This document shows, piece after piece, positions 35,778-37,225 of a stretch of 37,225 nt of DNA. Each line of letters opens with the position of its first letter. Position 1 is the stretch's first letter. Location: the NCBI GenBank assembly GCA_938044775.1, contig CALIOE010000065.1, forward strand, positions 1 through 37,225, given 5' to 3'. This DNA comes from an uncultured Rhizobiaceae group bacterium. Its GTDB lineage: Bacteria; Pseudomonadota; Alphaproteobacteria; Rhizobiales; Rhizobiaceae. A model generated the notes under the pieces. The model saw only the letters and a program-made list of their open reading frames with translations, ran no database searches and was not told the origin of the DNA. The translations under genes were made by a program, and so were the position numbers.

Positions 35778-36611
35778 TCATTCGGCCGGGCTTCGTTTGC
35801 CTGCGTCACCCGAGGGCGTGCCGCGTTTGCCCGAATTGTTCAGCAGGCGCTGTCCGGCAGGTGAAGCAAAACACCACCAGAACAAGCCGATGCAGAACAG
35901 CGAGACCAGCGCTGAGATTGAAACGTCTGAAAAATAGTGACGCCCGAACATGATGCGCAAGAGACTGGTGAAAATTGCCAGCCCCAGAACGATGACGCCG
36001 GCAGGCCAGCGCCAGCGGGTGGTCGCCAGAGGCAAAAAGACCAGCAACCAGAAGATGCCGGATGCCTCGCCCGAGAGGAACGAGCAGTTCCTGACGCACT
36101 GCCCCGAAAAATCACCTGCGGCAGTAAATGGTTCAAATCCACCAAACTCGAGCGAGTGGATGGGGCGGCTGCGCCCGGAAATTTCCTTGAACAGATTTAT
36201 GATCAGCAGCGGCCCGGTGATCAGAGATGCCAGGGCCACGCTTGGGAGAAACAATCTGTTGGGCCCGCCCTGCTTCGCAGATCGCAAGGCCCACACAAAC
36301 CATATGAGGGCGCCGAAGCCAGCCACGTAGGTCAGATTCTTCAGCGCCGTGCGAATTCCCCGCCACGTTTCACTGTGTTCGTAAACAAATTCTCCGCATC
36401 GTTTGGCCTCGGTGTTCGAGCCCCAGACTATCTGAACCTCGTCACACGGCTTGAGCGTGAAGAACAACTGGCTGATCGCGATATCGAGATCAGGTCTCTG
36501 GTTGAATAACACCAGAATTGCGAGGGCGAATCCGAGGCAAGCAAGCGCTGCATTTCGGGCGTGCGCGCGGGATGCTTTGCCGGGATGAGCCTTCAACACG
36601 TCACCTGTCAT
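35778..36611 (-). CDS. PAP2-family phosphatase (LpxE-type fold)
   Basis: 277 residues with about six membrane segments. The three PAP2 motifs are visible: KEISGRSRP (142-150), CSFLSGEAS (176-184) and RIMFGRHYFSD (219-229). In the second motif Glu182 stands where PSGH has its histidine, which is unusual for an acid phosphatase. Family members remove phosphate from lipid A or phospholipids in the periplasm; the substrate here is unknown. ATG 36611 was chosen; a TTG at 36650 is possible. Upstream is the divergent LysE-type gene. Confidence 0.85.
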   Translation of the reverse strand: MTGDVLKAHPGKASRAHARNAALACLGFALAILVLFNQRPDLDIAISQLFFTLKPCDEVQIVWGSNTEAKRCGEFVYEHSETWRGIRTALKNLTYVAGFGALIWFVWALRSAKQGGPNRLFLPSVALASLITGPLLIINLFKEISGRSRPIHSLEFGGFEPFTAAGDFSGQCVRNCSFLSGEASGIFWLLVFLPLATTRWRWPAGVIVLGLAIFTSLLRIMFGRHYFSDVSISALVSLFCIGLFWWCFASPAGQRLLNNSGKRGTPSGDAGKRSPAE

Positions 36612-36722
36612 GGGCCGGCTGCTCCGGGGAAATTGGTTGCGGACTTGCAATCCACGCCGTTCTACATGGTAGATTGTAACCTTACCAGACGCATTGCAGC
36701 GTTGACTACCGGGTCATTAGCC

Positions 36723-37225
36723 GTGATCGATTTCCTACCCAGCCTTTCAACGCTCGCAACTTATACATTGGCATCTCTGCTTTTGTCATTGACCCCGGGA
36801 CCTGACATGACGCTCTTTCTCGGCGCCACGCTGAAGAGCGGGCGCAGGGCCGGGATTGCAACACTTTTAGGGGCGGCCAGTGGTTGCCTCGTTCACACAT
36901 TGCTCGCGGCGCTTGGAATTTCCATTCTGCTGGCCGCTTCGCCGACGGCCTTTTGGGCGCTGAAAATTGTTGGCGCGACCTATCTGCTGTGGCTGGCCTT
37001 TCGGGCCGTCGCCAAAGGGACGACGCTCGTCATTGAAGATGACGGGTCTGGACGACCGGGCTTTCTGCGCAACTATCTGACCGGCGTCGGTATCAATATC
37101 CTGAACCCGAAGGTGGTCATCTTTTTCATTACCTTCCTGCCATTGTTCGTGACGGCCGATGATCCGGCGGCCTGGCAAAAAATGCTTTTCCTGGGCGTCT
37201 TCTTCGTAGCTTTCACCACACCTTT
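36723..37225 (+). CDS. LysE/RhtB-family amino-acid exporter, 3'-truncated
   Basis: The frame starts at GTG 36723 (MIDFLPSLSTLATYTLASLL) and runs off the window after about 167 of an expected 205 residues. Early in the frame LTPGPDMTLFLGATLKSGRR is the LysE/RhtB signature, followed by GLxxG-type helices, YLLWLAFRAVAKG, and NYLTGVGINILNPKVVIFF. Exporters of this family remove basic or hydrophobic amino acids; the substrate is unknown. The start is not strongly supported by a ribosome site, and a TTG at 36702 is possible. It is divergent from the PAP2 gene. Confidence 0.9.
   Translation, partial: MIDFLPSLSTLATYTLASLLLSLTPGPDMTLFLGATLKSGRRAGIATLLGAASGCLVHTLLAALGISILLAASPTAFWALKIVGATYLLWLAFRAVAKGTTLVIEDDGSGRPGFLRNYLTGVGINILNPKVVIFFITFLPLFVTADDPAAWQKMLFLGVFFVAFTTP

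Noticed and set aside
35738-35779. Inverted repeat GACGGTT/AACCGTC upstream of argG
   Set aside because: The arms are 28 bp apart and one overlaps the PAP2 stop region; not convincing as an operator.
1-37225. CRISPR arrays, prophage, insertion sequences, tRNA or rRNA genes
   Set aside because: No regularly spaced repeats, transposase or integrase motifs, or tRNA/rRNA-like sequences were seen.

Overview
The window looks like a piece of an alphaproteobacterial chromosome of the Hyphomicrobiales (Rhizobiales) type. The main reason is the gene order mnmE-mnmG-rsmG-parA-parB, convergent with leuS-lptE-holA, followed by blocks typical of that order: asd, hemY, a mitofilin-like protein and hemD; rsmB, htpX and an SDHAF4-type protein. 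GC content is moderately high by eye. No rRNA, tRNA, CRISPR array, prophage or insertion sequence was seen.

Positions 1-9.3 kb are the partition block that normally lies near the replication origin: a 5'-truncated mnmE, mnmG, rsmG, parA and parB on the plus strand, then the minus-strand operon leuS-lptE-holA meeting parB tail to tail. Three parS-like sequences lie here. One overlaps the mnmE stop codon, one is intergenic, and a perfect 16-mer lies inside the rsmG reading frame. From 9.4 to 12.2 kb there is a YggS-type PLP protein, a small P-loop kinase paired with an exported unknown protein, and asd. From 12.2 to 20.9 kb is a minus-strand block: hemY-like, mitofilin-like, hemD, a heparinase II/III family protein, rsmB and htpX. 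hemD directly abuts the heparinase gene rather than hemC, which suggests a rearrangement.

From 21 to 30 kb the content is more accessory: dapA, a VOC protein, an unknown 108-residue protein, a remnant of a LysE-type exporter, an XRE/MmyB-like regulator divergent from a four-helix membrane protein, a secreted PHB-depolymerase/esterase-like protein, a YcaQ-type DNA glycosylase, an exported histidine phosphatase, and two M15-type peptidase lipoproteins flanking a DUF1761 membrane protein. From 30 kb to the end are acs with a RidA-type gene, a class I glutamine amidotransferase, an EamA transporter preceded by a 12-codon leader ORF, argG, a PAP2 phosphatase and a 3'-truncated LysE-family exporter.

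The most interesting undescribed candidate is a 25-codon gene on the minus strand at 24908-24985. It has its own sigma70-like promoter (TTGTCA, 17 bp, CATAAT), a Shine-Dalgarno stretch complementary to 13-14 nt of the 16S rRNA 3' end, and a strong bidirectional terminator. Other candidates are a hairpin that would hide a ribosome binding site (23127-23152), a 10-bp inverted repeat with Irr-box-like half sites (28089-28117), and the leader ORF whose stop overlaps a transporter start (33458-33496).
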